Shown here in pieces: positions 25,306 through 35,060 of a stretch of DNA of 64,000 bases. The notes beneath the pieces were generated by a model that was not told the origin of the DNA, did not search any database, and saw only the letters and a list, made by a program, of their open reading frames with translations. Within the stretch, counting starts at the first letter, position 1. Each line of letters begins with the position of its first letter. The translations under genes were made by a program, and so were the position numbers. The stretch is from NCBI GenBank assembly GCA_050949225.1, contig JBMNFI010000002.1:124001-188000 (forward strand), given 5' to 3'. This stretch comes from JBMNFI01 sp050949225. GTDB lineage: Bacteria; Bacillota; Dehalobacteriia; UBA4068.

Positions 25306-26070
25306 ATGTTTAAAAACAAATTAAACACCCGCTTGAAAAAAGCAGCAGCCATTGTTCTTTTTACAGCTGTTATTTTTAGCGCATCCGTAGTCTTTGCCTC
25401 GGAAATAGTTCAATGGGGCGGTGAATCTGATGTTGATCGTATCAGACAAAACCTTACCACGCTGGATTTAAAACTTGAGGAAAACCAAAATACCATCGAG
25501 AACCTGCAAAACCAGCTTTCAAATGGCTCGAACAGTTTAATACAAAAAGAGAATGAGCTTACTGAGCTGCGTAATACTGTCGATTCACTTAATGCACAAA
25601 TAGGTGTGCTGGGGAATCAAATTGGTGATCTTAATAACACTATTGCCTATTGGCAAAATCAAGTTACAGACAGAGACAACACTATTAATAGCAAGGATCA
25701 GATAATTGCTGCAAAGGATCAAGAAATAGCTGCTAAACAGCAAGAAATCAATGATAAGCAGGCACAACTTAATGCTAAAGAAACAGAGCTTAATAACAAA
25801 CAAGCAGAGCTTAATGCTAAACAGCAAGAGCTTAATGCCAAGCAAACAGAAGTAAATGACAAAATAGCTGAAATCAATGCTTTAAACGGGCAGCTTACCA
25901 CAGCTCAAAATGAAAAAGCTAGCTTGCAAGCCCAAAATCAAGCACTTCAGGAGCAGCTTAATAGTGCCAATACCGCTAAGAGTGATGCTGATCAAAAACT
26001 TAATAAGGCCAGAAGTGATGTTCATGATCTCGCTGATGAGTCTGATAGTATTGTTGCTAAATACAACTAA
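25306..26070 (+). CDS. exported coiled-coil protein of unknown function
   Basis: A 254-residue protein with a signal peptide (basic start MFKNKLNTRLKKA, hydrophobic core, likely cleavage after VVFASE) and then one long heptad-rich coiled coil. Residues ~145-185 are near-perfect 7-residue units such as AELNAKQ-QELNAKQ. No wall anchor, SLH or enzymatic domain is seen. The perfect promoter suggests abundant expression, perhaps a structural or shielding protein of the envelope. Function is not recognisable. Start chosen at ATG 25306 behind TAGGAG. Confidence 0.75.
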   Translation: MFKNKLNTRLKKAAAIVLFTAVIFSASVVFASEIVQWGGESDVDRIRQNLTTLDLKLEENQNTIENLQNQLSNGSNSLIQKENELTELRNTVDSLNAQIGVLGNQIGDLNNTIAYWQNQVTDRDNTINSKDQIIAAKDQEIAAKQQEINDKQAQLNAKETELNNKQAELNAKQQELNAKQTEVNDKIAEINALNGQLTTAQNEKASLQAQNQALQEQLNSANTAKSDADQKLNKARSDVHDLADESDSIVAKYN

Positions 26071-26091
26071 ACATACTTATAGATGCTTTTT

Positions 26092-26128
26092 AAGCGCCCT
26101 TTGGAAACGGAGGGCGTTTAACTTTTTT
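26092..26128 (+). terminator. terminator of the coiled-coil protein gene
   Basis: AAGCGCCCT (26092-26100) pairs with AGGGCGTTT (26111-26119), followed by ACTTTTTT. Confidence 0.85.
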
Positions 26129-26132
26129 ATAA

Positions 26133-26814
26133 AGCTGCTTTTGGATTATGATAGATTGTATATGCACAGGAGTAAAGTTGCTGTATATAACATTAATCAT
26201 TATTTAGGATAACAGGAATATATCAGGGCATAAAAATTTGTGTAACGTTAGGAGATTTTAACATAGTTAGCCATGCCGTCACCGACAAAAAAATCAAAAA
26301 TGAAAAAACAAATAGAGACCTTGAAAAGATAAATGACTCATCGCCGGGAGAGGCAGTCGCTAAAAGCCGGGTCTTTAATGGTGAAGGCAAAGTCTAATGG
26401 GCGTGTACAGTTAAGCATATTAAAAGAGAGATGATAAATGACGTAGACAACCGAGAACAACATGGTCTGATTTTTTCTGTTTTAATTGATGTTTTTATAT
26501 AAAAGCTTATTTCTGAAAAGATAATTATTTGCCTAGAAACAATAAAGGTGATTATGAAAATTAAAAAACTTATAGGCGTAAATAAAAGGCTGGCACGTTT
26601 AATCCGGGTGTTGTTATTTATGATATATTTAAAAGGATAGATAACCATTCAATATCTTTGATAAAATAGGACCTTTTTGTTGAAAATGACGACAAAATAT
26701 GATATCGTTATTTATGATATACATCTGTGAATATCCCCGCTTTTGCAAAAGTGGGGATAATAATATTTCAGATGAGAAAATCACGGTATTTAATCTATTT
26801 TTGGAGGCTATATT
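26133..26814. other. intergenic region upstream of pyrG with gene debris and a hairpin
   Basis: About 680 bases without an intact gene. A short frame (~26240-26395) reads VTLGDFNIVSHAVTDKKIK and ends GEGKV but has no start codon, so it looks like a fragment of unknown origin. Near pyrG a perfect stem TATCCCCGCTTTT-GC-AAAAGTGGGGATA occupies 26732-26759. It is followed by AATAATATTT rather than a strong T tract; it could be a pyrG attenuator or just a terminator. Confidence 0.5.
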
Positions 26815-28416
26815 ATGGAAACAAAATTTATTTTTGTTACAGGAGGGGTGGTTTCCTCTCTAGGGAAAGGAATCACCGCAGCATCTTTAGGACGGCTTTT
26901 AAAATGCCGTGGTTTTAAGGTTGTAAACCAAAAAATAGATCCTTATATAAATGTAGATCCGGGAACTATGAGTCCTTATCAGCATGGCGAGGTTTTTGTT
27001 ACTGATGATGGGGCAGAGACAGATTTGGATTTAGGTCATTATGAACGCTTTATTGATGAAAACCTTAGCCGTGTACATAGCATAACCGCTGGTGCCGTTT
27101 ATTTGGCTGTTATTGATAAAGAAAGACGAGGAGAATATTTGGGACGAACTGTCCAGGTTATACCACATGTAACAACGCAAATTAAAGAATGTGTTTTGGC
27201 TGCTGCCAAAGATAATCCCGATTTTGTGATTAGTGAAATCGGCGGAACTGTGGGCGATATAGAAGGTTTGCCTTTTTTGGAGGCTGCTCGCCAATTGCGC
27301 ATGGAGTTGGGTTCGGAAAGATGCTTGTTTATCCATGTGACTTTGGTACCCTTTTTATCCGCGGCGGGTGAGGCAAAAACAAAGCCCACACAGCATAGCG
27401 TTAAGGAATTACGTGCTATTGGTATTCATCCGGCCATTATTGTTTGTCGGGCTGATCGTCCTTTGACGCAAGAAATGAGAGAGAAGATCTCCTTATTTTG
27501 CGATGTCGATAAAGATGCCGTGATCGTTAATAATGATGCAAAAACGCTTTATGAAGTGCCTCTTTTATTAGAAAAACAGGGTTTAGATTCTTTGGTCTGT
27601 AAGATTTTACGAGTTGATGCACCTAAGGCCGACTTGTCGCAATGGCGGGCGATGGTTGATATACAAAAATCTGTGACCAAGAAGGTTTCTATCGCATTGG
27701 TGGGAAAATATGTGGAACTCCCTGATGCCTATTTAAGTGTGGCAGAGGCTTTGGCTCATGGTGGGATTGCCAATAAAGTAGCTGTAGATATTCGCTGGAT
27801 TATGGCTGAGACCATAAATTATGATAATGCGGCAGAGATCTTAAAAGATGTTGATGGCATTTTGGTTCCCGGTGGTTTTGGAGAAAGGGGTCTTGAGGGA
27901 AAAATTGCCGCTATTAATTATGCGCGGATTAATAATATTCCTTTTTTCGGGATTTGCCTGGGGATGCAATTGATGGCCATTGAGTTTGCACGCAATGTGC
28001 TTGGTTTTAAAGAGGCTCATTCTACAGAGATTGATAAAAACACTCCATATCCGATTATTGATTTGACGGATGAACAACGTGGTATTAGTGATGTGAGCTC
28101 TCCCATGCGGTTAGGTTTGTATGATTGTCATTTATTACCGGGTACTTTATCGGCCGCCGCTTATGGTGTGAGTGATATTCAGGAGAGACATCGGCATCGT
28201 TATGAGTTTAATAATAAATATCGAGAGGACGTAGAAAGGGCAGGATTTAAAATTGCCGGTATTAATCGACAATGTGATTTAGTAGAGATTTTGGAACTGC
28301 CCGCTCACCCTTGGTATGTTGGAGTGCAATTTCATCCGGAGTTTAAGTCCAGACCCAATCGGGTGCATCCTTTGTTTGAGGCTTTTATTGCTGCCGCAGA
28401 AAAGGGTGGAAAATAG
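26815..28416 (+). CDS. pyrG: PyrG, CTP synthase
   Basis: A 533-residue enzyme that aminates UTP to CTP with glutamine nitrogen. The N-terminal amidoligase domain starts KFIFVTGGVVSSLGKGI and has the DPYINVDPGTMSP and HVTLVPFL segments. The C-terminal class I glutaminase has the GICLGMQL nucleophile (Cys381) and late QFHPEFKSRP with the catalytic His/Glu. TTGGAGG precedes the ATG. Full length, with no truncation. A hairpin upstream may regulate it, since pyrG of Gram-positives is often attenuated by CTP level. Confidence 0.98.
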   Translation: METKFIFVTGGVVSSLGKGITAASLGRLLKCRGFKVVNQKIDPYINVDPGTMSPYQHGEVFVTDDGAETDLDLGHYERFIDENLSRVHSITAGAVYLAVIDKERRGEYLGRTVQVIPHVTTQIKECVLAAAKDNPDFVISEIGGTVGDIEGLPFLEAARQLRMELGSERCLFIHVTLVPFLSAAGEAKTKPTQHSVKELRAIGIHPAIIVCRADRPLTQEMREKISLFCDVDKDAVIVNNDAKTLYEVPLLLEKQGLDSLVCKILRVDAPKADLSQWRAMVDIQKSVTKKVSIALVGKYVELPDAYLSVAEALAHGGIANKVAVDIRWIMAETINYDNAAEILKDVDGILVPGGFGERGLEGKIAAINYARINNIPFFGICLGMQLMAIEFARNVLGFKEAHSTEIDKNTPYPIIDLTDEQRGISDVSSPMRLGLYDCHLLPGTLSAAAYGVSDIQERHRHRYEFNNKYREDVERAGFKIAGINRQCDLVEILELPAHPWYVGVQFHPEFKSRPNRVHPLFEAFIAAAEKGGK

Positions 28417-28518
28417 AAAACAGCCTCTCTTATTGAAAAGAGTGGTTTTTCATCTTGGAAACATTATGGATCTTTGTCTAGTCTACTTTAGACATAGTTG
28501 TAGTTGAGGAGTTTTAGT

Positions 28519-31500
28519 ATGAAAGTAAAGCATTATTTATTAGGAGGAATAATTGTTTTAGTGGTTGTTTTGTTAGCTGCTTTTTTGTTGACGAACGCTA
28601 AAGAAATTCCTTTGGCTTATGCTTCTGAAGCTAAGATGCAGGCCAGCATGAGTGATGCTGCAGGTGTTGACACCATAACAGCCTTTACCCTTAAATTTAA
28701 GCATGAAATTAGTCCTTCAGCCATTAGACGCTACTTGAGTGTGGAGCCTAAGGTTAAGCTTGCTGTACATAGAGGCTCTGATAAAAATGAAATTCTGGTG
28801 GTTCCCGAGGATGCTTTAGCCGAGGGAGAGGTTTATAAGTTCACCTTAATGGCGGAAAACAACACTGCTTTTAAATGGGCTTTCCAAACCAAAAGCTCGG
28901 TTCAGGTGATGGAAATAAGCCCACTTAACCAAGCCGTTGAAGTTGCAACTGATAGCGATATAAAAGTATCGTTTAACTATGCCGGGCTGCAAGAGGCGGA
29001 AAATTATTTTATTACCGATCCGCTGGTCAATGGTCGTTTTGAAAAAGAGGATAACATCTTAAAGTTTATTCCCGAAGACCCACTTCATCCACAAACTGTT
29101 TATACAATTACTATTAAGGCAGGTCTGCCTTTGGCTAATAGTGATCAGGTTCTGGAAAAGGATTACACCTTTTCCTTCCAGACGGGTAAAGAAAAAGAAA
29201 ATCAAGATATAAATTGGAAAATTAGTAGCCCTTCTCAGGCCTTTGCCAGTGAACAGGTGCCGACTTTTGATGTTGAAATTAATGAAAAAGTGGATCGAGA
29301 GCCCTTGTTTTTACCGATAAGAATTTATCAGTTGGCTTCGGCAAAGGACTTTGCTGAGGCTATGCTAAAGAAGGCTTCTGCCTCTCCCTTTTGGGCTAAA
29401 CAATATCAAACCGTTTACGGATTGGAGAAGAATTCTTTGGCAGAAGTGATGAATGTATTTTTACCTGTGAACAAAAACCAAGAGCAAGGGGCTGATTACG
29501 TAAGATTACCACAGACTTTGCCCCCCGGATACTATCTTTTGGCGGTTGAAAAGGATCAAGAGCTGCAAGAGCTTTTGTTCCAAGTTTCCGATATCAACGC
29601 TTATGCTTTACCGACCCAAAAAGAAGCAGTGTTTTGGCTCCATGACCAAAAGGGTGCTGCCATTAAAGGAGCTGAGGTTTATGAATATCAAGGGACTAAT
29701 AAGGGTCTTACTGATCAGGATGGTCTTTTAAGGCTGTCTTTGACATCCGAAAATGAGCAAGACTTGTCGACGGTAAAAGCCAATAGCGGTAATTTAGTTT
29801 TTATTGTTAAAAAGAATAAACAGTCATTGGTAATCTTTAACGATTGTCATGAACAGCAGGGTAATGATGCAACAAAAGAATTTTGGAGCTATTTATATAA
29901 TGATAAAAATATTTACAAATCAGGTGACAGCATTAATTTTTGGGGTTTTGTCCAGGCAAGATCTGGCTATGAAGATATAGAGCGGATAAGGATCAGCTTA
30001 TATCGCTATGATCAGAAAGAAGCGGCATTGATGTATGAACGGTTTCCCGTGAAGGATAATTCCTTTGGTGGCTCCTTTACCTTGCCAACCTTAACGGCGG
30101 GTAAGTATTATTTACAGGCGAGTTATGGCAATAAAAAGCTGGCGACGGTTGATTTTGAAGTGGCGGATTTTTCTCAGGCAGCGTATCGTTTGAATGTGCA
30201 AAATAAAAAGGCCCTTTTATTTGCCGAAAAAGAGGCTGTTTACGATATATCTGCTAAATGTTTTGAGGATACTCCTGTGACTGGTTTAAAGGTAGAAGCG
30301 ACCTTGGAAAACGATGGTTTTCAGAAAACACTGCAAACCGATGCTTTTGGTCATGCCCAGCTAATAGTGCCCACAGAGGCTGATTATAAGGACGATGGTC
30401 CCATGGAGGATTATCCTTTAGTGAGCTCTCAGAAGCTGAATGTGGAAGCGCAGTCACCTGAAGGCAGAAAGATAAACAGCGACGCCTACTTAGAAGTTCT
30501 TAAATGTGCTGTTGCTGTGGATGGCACCGTTGATTTAAGTGACCAGATGATTAAGGTTTCAGCTACTGTTTATCAAACTGTGTTAAATCAGGTTGCCGCT
30601 GATGGAGACCCGTTCCATAAGGATCAGGATTTTTTCGGCAAAAGGATATCCGGTCAAGAAGTTGTGGCCAGATTTTACCGACAGGATGTTTTGCGTAGAC
30701 AGATAGGACAGGAATATAATTCTGTAACTGGGACAATAGATCCTATCTATGAATATGACTATCAGTATGTATTGTTAAAGGAGAAAAATTTAATCAGTGA
30801 CAAAGAGGGACAGGTAAATGCCGAGTTTGATTGTGTCTATGCTGATTCCGACGATATAGGGTCCGGTTGGGAAATTATCTATGAGAACTCTTCTTTTCAA
30901 GTTGACTTGGTAGTGAAGGACCAAAAGAATCGTATTATGAAAAATAAAATGAAGGTATACCCTGAAGATTGGTATAAAAACAATACCTATAATTGTTATT
31001 TAAGCAGTGATAAACAGTACGGGTATGCGGTGGACGAAAATTTTCAAGTTGCCTTTTTACAGGATGATTCCGAGATGTTTGATCGTAAAAAAGCCTATCT
31101 TTTTGTCACGGCACGCGATGGAATAAAAAATGCGATTGTGCAAGATAGCGCCAAATACGATAGTAAGTTTTTAGAACAAGATGTTCCTAATCTGTGGATT
31201 AGGGGTGTTTACTTTGACGGCGCACAATATCATGATGCCGAGCAGATTCCTATCCAGTCAGATTCTAAGCGGGCGGCTTTAAATGTTGAAATTACTACAG
31301 ATCAAAAAAGCTATTATCCCGGGGAAGAGGCTCAGGTAGTAGTTAATGTTAAAAATGCTCAAGGTTATCCTGTGCAGTCAAAATTATTGATTAGCGTGGT
31401 GGATGAAGCAGCCTTTGCCGATCAGAGGGATGGCGCCGATATTTTACAGAGTTTGTATGGGAAATATGTGAATGCGGGATTCGGCAATTATTTTACCAGT

Positions 31501-33447
31501 TATGGAACTGTTGGTGAATCTTTGCAGCAAAGCACAGTTAGTGATGATGTGGATGATAAGGTCTCTACAGGCAGGCAGACATGTTCTGAAAATATTTTTT
31601 TCCAACAGGTGAATACTGATAGAAATGGTCAAGGAAAGATTAATTTGACGCTGCCGGAATGTGTTTCCTCTTGGAAAATTACTTGTCTTGCTTTGCTTGA
31701 TCAACCGGTTATTAATGCCGGACAAAATGAAAGCACTTTAATTGTGAACCGTTCTTTACATGGTGAAATAATTGCTGGTAGCGGCTACCTAACCAAAGAT
31801 AATCCCACTATCTTTTTGCGTGCGGGAGGCAAAGAAGACGAAGAAGAGGTTATGTTTTCTGTCCGTTTGGAAAACTTGGCGGGGCAGGTGCTGGAGCGGT
31901 ACAATGTTCAGGGTTTTCTTAATCAGCAAACTCCTTTGGAGCTTGGTGAATTAAAAACAGGCACCTATTCCTTGATAGCTGAGGCCTCTACTCTTTCCGG
32001 AACCAGTAGTTCTTTTATGAAAACATTAGTGGTAGAGGATCAATATCTGGATGCTAATTTATCTGATCAGACGGAATTGGCTAAAAAAATAGATCTTGAG
32101 CATAGTGATCAGCAGCCTACCCTAGTAATTTTTTCTGCTCAAAACAGAGGTCAACTATTTAGCGACTTGTGGAAGCTTTCCGGTAATGAATCTGGCCGCT
32201 TAGAGATTTTATTAGCCAATCAAATATCTAAGGAGTTTTTATCCGAATATAATGAGCAGCTAGCTGATCTGTTTGATTATTCTCAGCCTGATTTATCAGT
32301 CTACCAGAACGCTGATGGCGGTATTTCTGCCTTGCCTTTTGGTGAAAGTGATTTGTTTGTGAGTATGCAGGCGGCCTCTCTAAAAAAAGAATATTTTGAT
32401 AATCGAAAACTACAAGGATACTTTCAAAAAATTATCAGTAATTCCTCAGACCGCGGACATAAGTTGCTGGCAGAGGCTGGCTTAGCTGCTTTAGGGCAGC
32501 CGGTACTGCAAAACTTACAAAATTCTCTCAAATTAAAAGATTTGACCAGTGAGGAAATGCTGGCTATTTATTGGGGCTTGATACAGGCTGGAGATGTGCA
32601 AGCGGTGCGGCATAGTTTCCCTGACTATTTAAGTGAAAACTCAAAAAAAGAGCATAACAATTTAGAAATTAAGGGTAGTCTTGATAATGTTGATGCAGGG
32701 GAAAGGCGAGCCGTTTTGGCGATGATGATTGCGGCTTATTGTGGGCAGGAGGAGGATTATTTACTATTGCGTAACTATTTACTGAGTGCCCCCGAACAAA
32801 TGACACCAACTGATTTGGCTATTGCTATTGGCTCCACTGTTTTATTGCCGCAGCTTGCCAGCAATGATTCTTCCTTTACCCATATTGTTGACGGGATGGA
32901 TAAAAAAATAAACTTACAAGGGGCAAGGGATTACAATGTATTTTTGACCGCAGCACAGGTTGAAAGTATGTTGTTTAAGGATTTGCAGGGTCGGACATTT
33001 GTAACTTCCCTTTATCAAAAGAGAACCGATGAGGAGGCTTCACAAAAGGCTTCTTTGTCCCGTTCTTATGAAGTATCAGCAATGAATACCGAAGATGCGG
33101 CTATGAAAATTGGAGTAATGAAGGTTTCTTTATACTATAATCTGCCGGCAGAGTTATCTCCCGGCACGTATACGATTACAGACTATATGCCGTCGGGATT
33201 ACGTTTTTTGACGAGTGAGCAAAAGCTTGTTAATGAGGTTGAGACTTTTACTTCAGTGCGACAAGATGGGCAAAAAGTCTCTTATACCGTTAATAAAGAA
33301 AAGGGTCAGAAGCTGCAAGGGTCGTTTAAGTATTATTGTCAAGCTGTTTCTGGGGGCATGCTTACAGCAGAGGCAGCCGCTTTGAGTTTTGATAAAACAG
33401 TTGAAGTTGTCGCTAAAACAGATCGGGATCAAGTGACTATAGAATAA
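28519..33447 (+). CDS. alpha-2-macroglobulin-like protein with N-terminal Ig-like domain
   Basis: A 1642-residue membrane-anchored extracytoplasmic protein. Residues 8-29 form one transmembrane anchor. A Big_5/SbsA-like Ig domain (KEISPSAIRRYLSVEP, then PLNQAVEVATDSDIKVSF) is followed by macroglobulin domains, including the MG2-type YKSGDSINFWGFV and the KSYYPGEEAQVVVNV segment with VVDEAAF. Around residue 1230 a helical toroid follows, but the CxEQ thioester motif is absent (region reads GNESGRLEILL). It therefore resembles thioester-less bacterial A2Ms such as YfaS, thought to trap proteases or protect the envelope. Ends at a strong terminator. Start chosen at ATG 28519 behind GAGGAG. Confidence 0.85.
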   Translation: MKVKHYLLGGIIVLVVVLLAAFLLTNAKEIPLAYASEAKMQASMSDAAGVDTITAFTLKFKHEISPSAIRRYLSVEPKVKLAVHRGSDKNEILVVPEDALAEGEVYKFTLMAENNTAFKWAFQTKSSVQVMEISPLNQAVEVATDSDIKVSFNYAGLQEAENYFITDPLVNGRFEKEDNILKFIPEDPLHPQTVYTITIKAGLPLANSDQVLEKDYTFSFQTGKEKENQDINWKISSPSQAFASEQVPTFDVEINEKVDREPLFLPIRIYQLASAKDFAEAMLKKASASPFWAKQYQTVYGLEKNSLAEVMNVFLPVNKNQEQGADYVRLPQTLPPGYYLLAVEKDQELQELLFQVSDINAYALPTQKEAVFWLHDQKGAAIKGAEVYEYQGTNKGLTDQDGLLRLSLTSENEQDLSTVKANSGNLVFIVKKNKQSLVIFNDCHEQQGNDATKEFWSYLYNDKNIYKSGDSINFWGFVQARSGYEDIERIRISLYRYDQKEAALMYERFPVKDNSFGGSFTLPTLTAGKYYLQASYGNKKLATVDFEVADFSQAAYRLNVQNKKALLFAEKEAVYDISAKCFEDTPVTGLKVEATLENDGFQKTLQTDAFGHAQLIVPTEADYKDDGPMEDYPLVSSQKLNVEAQSPEGRKINSDAYLEVLKCAVAVDGTVDLSDQMIKVSATVYQTVLNQVAADGDPFHKDQDFFGKRISGQEVVARFYRQDVLRRQIGQEYNSVTGTIDPIYEYDYQYVLLKEKNLISDKEGQVNAEFDCVYADSDDIGSGWEIIYENSSFQVDLVVKDQKNRIMKNKMKVYPEDWYKNNTYNCYLSSDKQYGYAVDENFQVAFLQDDSEMFDRKKAYLFVTARDGIKNAIVQDSAKYDSKFLEQDVPNLWIRGVYFDGAQYHDAEQIPIQSDSKRAALNVEITTDQKSYYPGEEAQVVVNVKNAQGYPVQSKLLISVVDEAAFADQRDGADILQSLYGKYVNAGFGNYFTSYGTVGESLQQSTVSDDVDDKVSTGRQTCSENIFFQQVNTDRNGQGKINLTLPECVSSWKITCLALLDQPVINAGQNESTLIVNRSLHGEIIAGSGYLTKDNPTIFLRAGGKEDEEEVMFSVRLENLAGQVLERYNVQGFLNQQTPLELGELKTGTYSLIAEASTLSGTSSSFMKTLVVEDQYLDANLSDQTELAKKIDLEHSDQQPTLVIFSAQNRGQLFSDLWKLSGNESGRLEILLANQISKEFLSEYNEQLADLFDYSQPDLSVYQNADGGISALPFGESDLFVSMQAASLKKEYFDNRKLQGYFQKIISNSSDRGHKLLAEAGLAALGQPVLQNLQNSLKLKDLTSEEMLAIYWGLIQAGDVQAVRHSFPDYLSENSKKEHNNLEIKGSLDNVDAGERRAVLAMMIAAYCGQEEDYLLLRNYLLSAPEQMTPTDLAIAIGSTVLLPQLASNDSSFTHIVDGMDKKINLQGARDYNVFLTAAQVESMLFKDLQGRTFVTSLYQKRTDEEASQKASLSRSYEVSAMNTEDAAMKIGVMKVSLYYNLPAELSPGTYTITDYMPSGLRFLTSEQKLVNEVETFTSVRQDGQKVSYTVNKEKGQKLQGSFKYYCQAVSGGMLTAEAAALSFDKTVEVVAKTDRDQVTIE

Positions 33448-33448
33448 A

Positions 33449-33492
33449 AAAACAATGCTTACTGTTTAATTAAGCAGTAAGCATTGTTTTTT
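33449..33492. terminator. bidirectional terminator between the A2M-like and BofC-like genes
   Basis: AACAATGCTTACTG (33451-33464) pairs with CAGTAAGCATTGTT (33475-33488); A and T tracts flank both sides, serving both convergent genes. Confidence 0.93.
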
Positions 33493-34042
33493 AACGATAT
33501 TCGTCCAAGCTCTCCAGAGCCGCTATCAATTCATCCATATTGACAAATTCTATGCCTGCAATAATTTTATCGCGCATTTCCGGATAAAGGTTATCAAGAT
33601 AGATATCGGTGATTTCCAAGGGTGGCTGTTCGCTGCCTAAAGGACCTCTGAAGATGGCTATACGTCCTTCAGCTACTGATAAATAACATTTTTCTTCATC
33701 CTGGGGGCAAAATTCGGTGATTTCTCTAAAGACAACGGCCTGTCCGTTTTCTCCCCAAAAAACCTCCCAGCCTTCCGTCTGTAGTTGATTAAAGCTTTTT
33801 TCTGCAAATTCCGGATCGCCTGTTTTGTTTTCTACTACCAGATGTTGGCAGTTATTGTAATAGATTTCCTGTCTTACCGGTGTTTCGGCGGTGATGTATT
33901 GAGATTCATCCTGTTCTACCGGAGCATTAGAGTCTTTTTTCTGATTATTATCGAAAAGATTGACAGCGAGAATAGCAGTGGTGACCGCTATTATTAAGAG
34001 TAAAACAAGTATGGTTTTATTAAAAATAGGCCAAGCTTTCAT
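33491..34042 (-). CDS. BofC-like C-terminal domain protein
   Basis: A 183-residue protein with one N-terminal membrane helix (IFNKTILVLLLIIAV) and a C-terminal ~60-residue BofC_C-type domain: FCPQ, then YLSVAEGRIAIFRG, PPLEITDIYLDNLYPEMRDKI, and ELIAALESLDEY. In Bacillus, BofC inhibits SpoIVB and so times sigma-K activation; homologues with only the C-terminal domain occur across Clostridia. A sporulation or envelope role is inferred. Start chosen at MKAWPIFNK because GGAGAG lies just upstream. Confidence 0.7.
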   Translation of the reverse strand: MKAWPIFNKTILVLLLIIAVTTAILAVNLFDNNQKKDSNAPVEQDESQYITAETPVRQEIYYNNCQHLVVENKTGDPEFAEKSFNQLQTEGWEVFWGENGQAVVFREITEFCPQDEEKCYLSVAEGRIAIFRGPLGSEQPPLEITDIYLDNLYPEMRDKIIAGIEFVNMDELIAALESLDEYR

Positions 34043-34283
34043 GATTTCTCTCCATTTATTATAGACTTTGCTTATATTATTACCCAATTTAGGTTTTTAT
34101 ATAAACATATTTTATTAAAAGATTGTTTTTGTCTATAATGGCAGGAAAAAATAAATTTATAGCGAATATATCATGAGCATGGTCGTGAGTCTTTTTTTTT
34201 GCCGGAAACGCTTTATCATACTAAAGGATAACCATGTTGGATTTTTTTATTTGAAAGGAAGTAGTAAGGATGGGGAGCTATTT

Positions 34284-35060
34284 ATGACTCTTTTACAGAC
34301 AAAAAAACTTTCTATAAACTTTGGGGGTTTATGGGCGGTTAAAGATGTTGATTTTGCTATTGATAGTCATCAAATAGTAGGCTTGATTGGCCCCAATGGC
34401 TCCGGTAAAACCACCTTTTTAAATATTATCAGTGGGCTGTATAAAGCCAGTGGTGGAAAGTTTTATATCAATGATGAGGATGTTACAAATTTTAAACCGC
34501 ATCAGATTTATAAAAAGGGTATTTCCAGGACTTATCAGTCCAGTCGTTTATGCTGGGACTTGAGTGTGGCTGATAATATTTTGGCAGGGCTTTATACTAG
34601 ACAAAAGAGTACTTTTTTTGATGTTTTGTTGAGGCCCAATAAATGCAATGATGAAATATATGAAGGCTTGCAGAAGGCCATGAACATGCTATGTTATTTT
34701 AATGCTGATTTAGTTGATAAACGTTATGAACTGACTAAAAATATTTCTCATATTGACAGAAGACGGATTGAAATTAGTCGTGCTTTAGTAGGCGATCCAC
34801 AGGTGCTTTTGCTTGATGAACCGACAGCCGGCTTAAATAGAGAAGAAACCATGACCATGCTGCATGACATTGGCATGATCAAAGAGCAAAATCCGGCTAT
34901 TTCCATTATCATTATCGAGCATGATATGCAGGTGATGAAAGAAGTGGCGCAACGTATCGTCGTTTTTAATGCCGGGCAAAAAATTGCTGAAGGTCCTTAT
35001 GATGAAGTCATCAATGATCAAAGGGTTATTGATGCCTACTTAGGGGGAGCGGCCATATGA
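34284..35060 (+). CDS. livG: LivG-type ABC transporter ATP-binding protein
   Basis: A 258-residue ATPase of the branched-chain amino acid (HAAT) importer family: Walker A GPNGSGKTT (residues 36-44), the RTYQSSRL Q-loop region, and Walker B VLLLDEPTAGLN with the downstream EHDMQV switch. The signature loop reads NISHIDRRRIE rather than the usual LSYGQQR-type LSGGQ, a notable deviation. A GGGGAG site precedes the ATG. It heads a five-gene operon; the LivF start overlaps its stop by 4 bases. Confidence 0.9.
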   Translation: MTLLQTKKLSINFGGLWAVKDVDFAIDSHQIVGLIGPNGSGKTTFLNIISGLYKASGGKFYINDEDVTNFKPHQIYKKGISRTYQSSRLCWDLSVADNILAGLYTRQKSTFFDVLLRPNKCNDEIYEGLQKAMNMLCYFNADLVDKRYELTKNISHIDRRRIEISRALVGDPQVLLLDEPTAGLNREETMTMLHDIGMIKEQNPAISIIIIEHDMQVMKEVAQRIVVFNAGQKIAEGPYDEVINDQRVIDAYLGGAAI

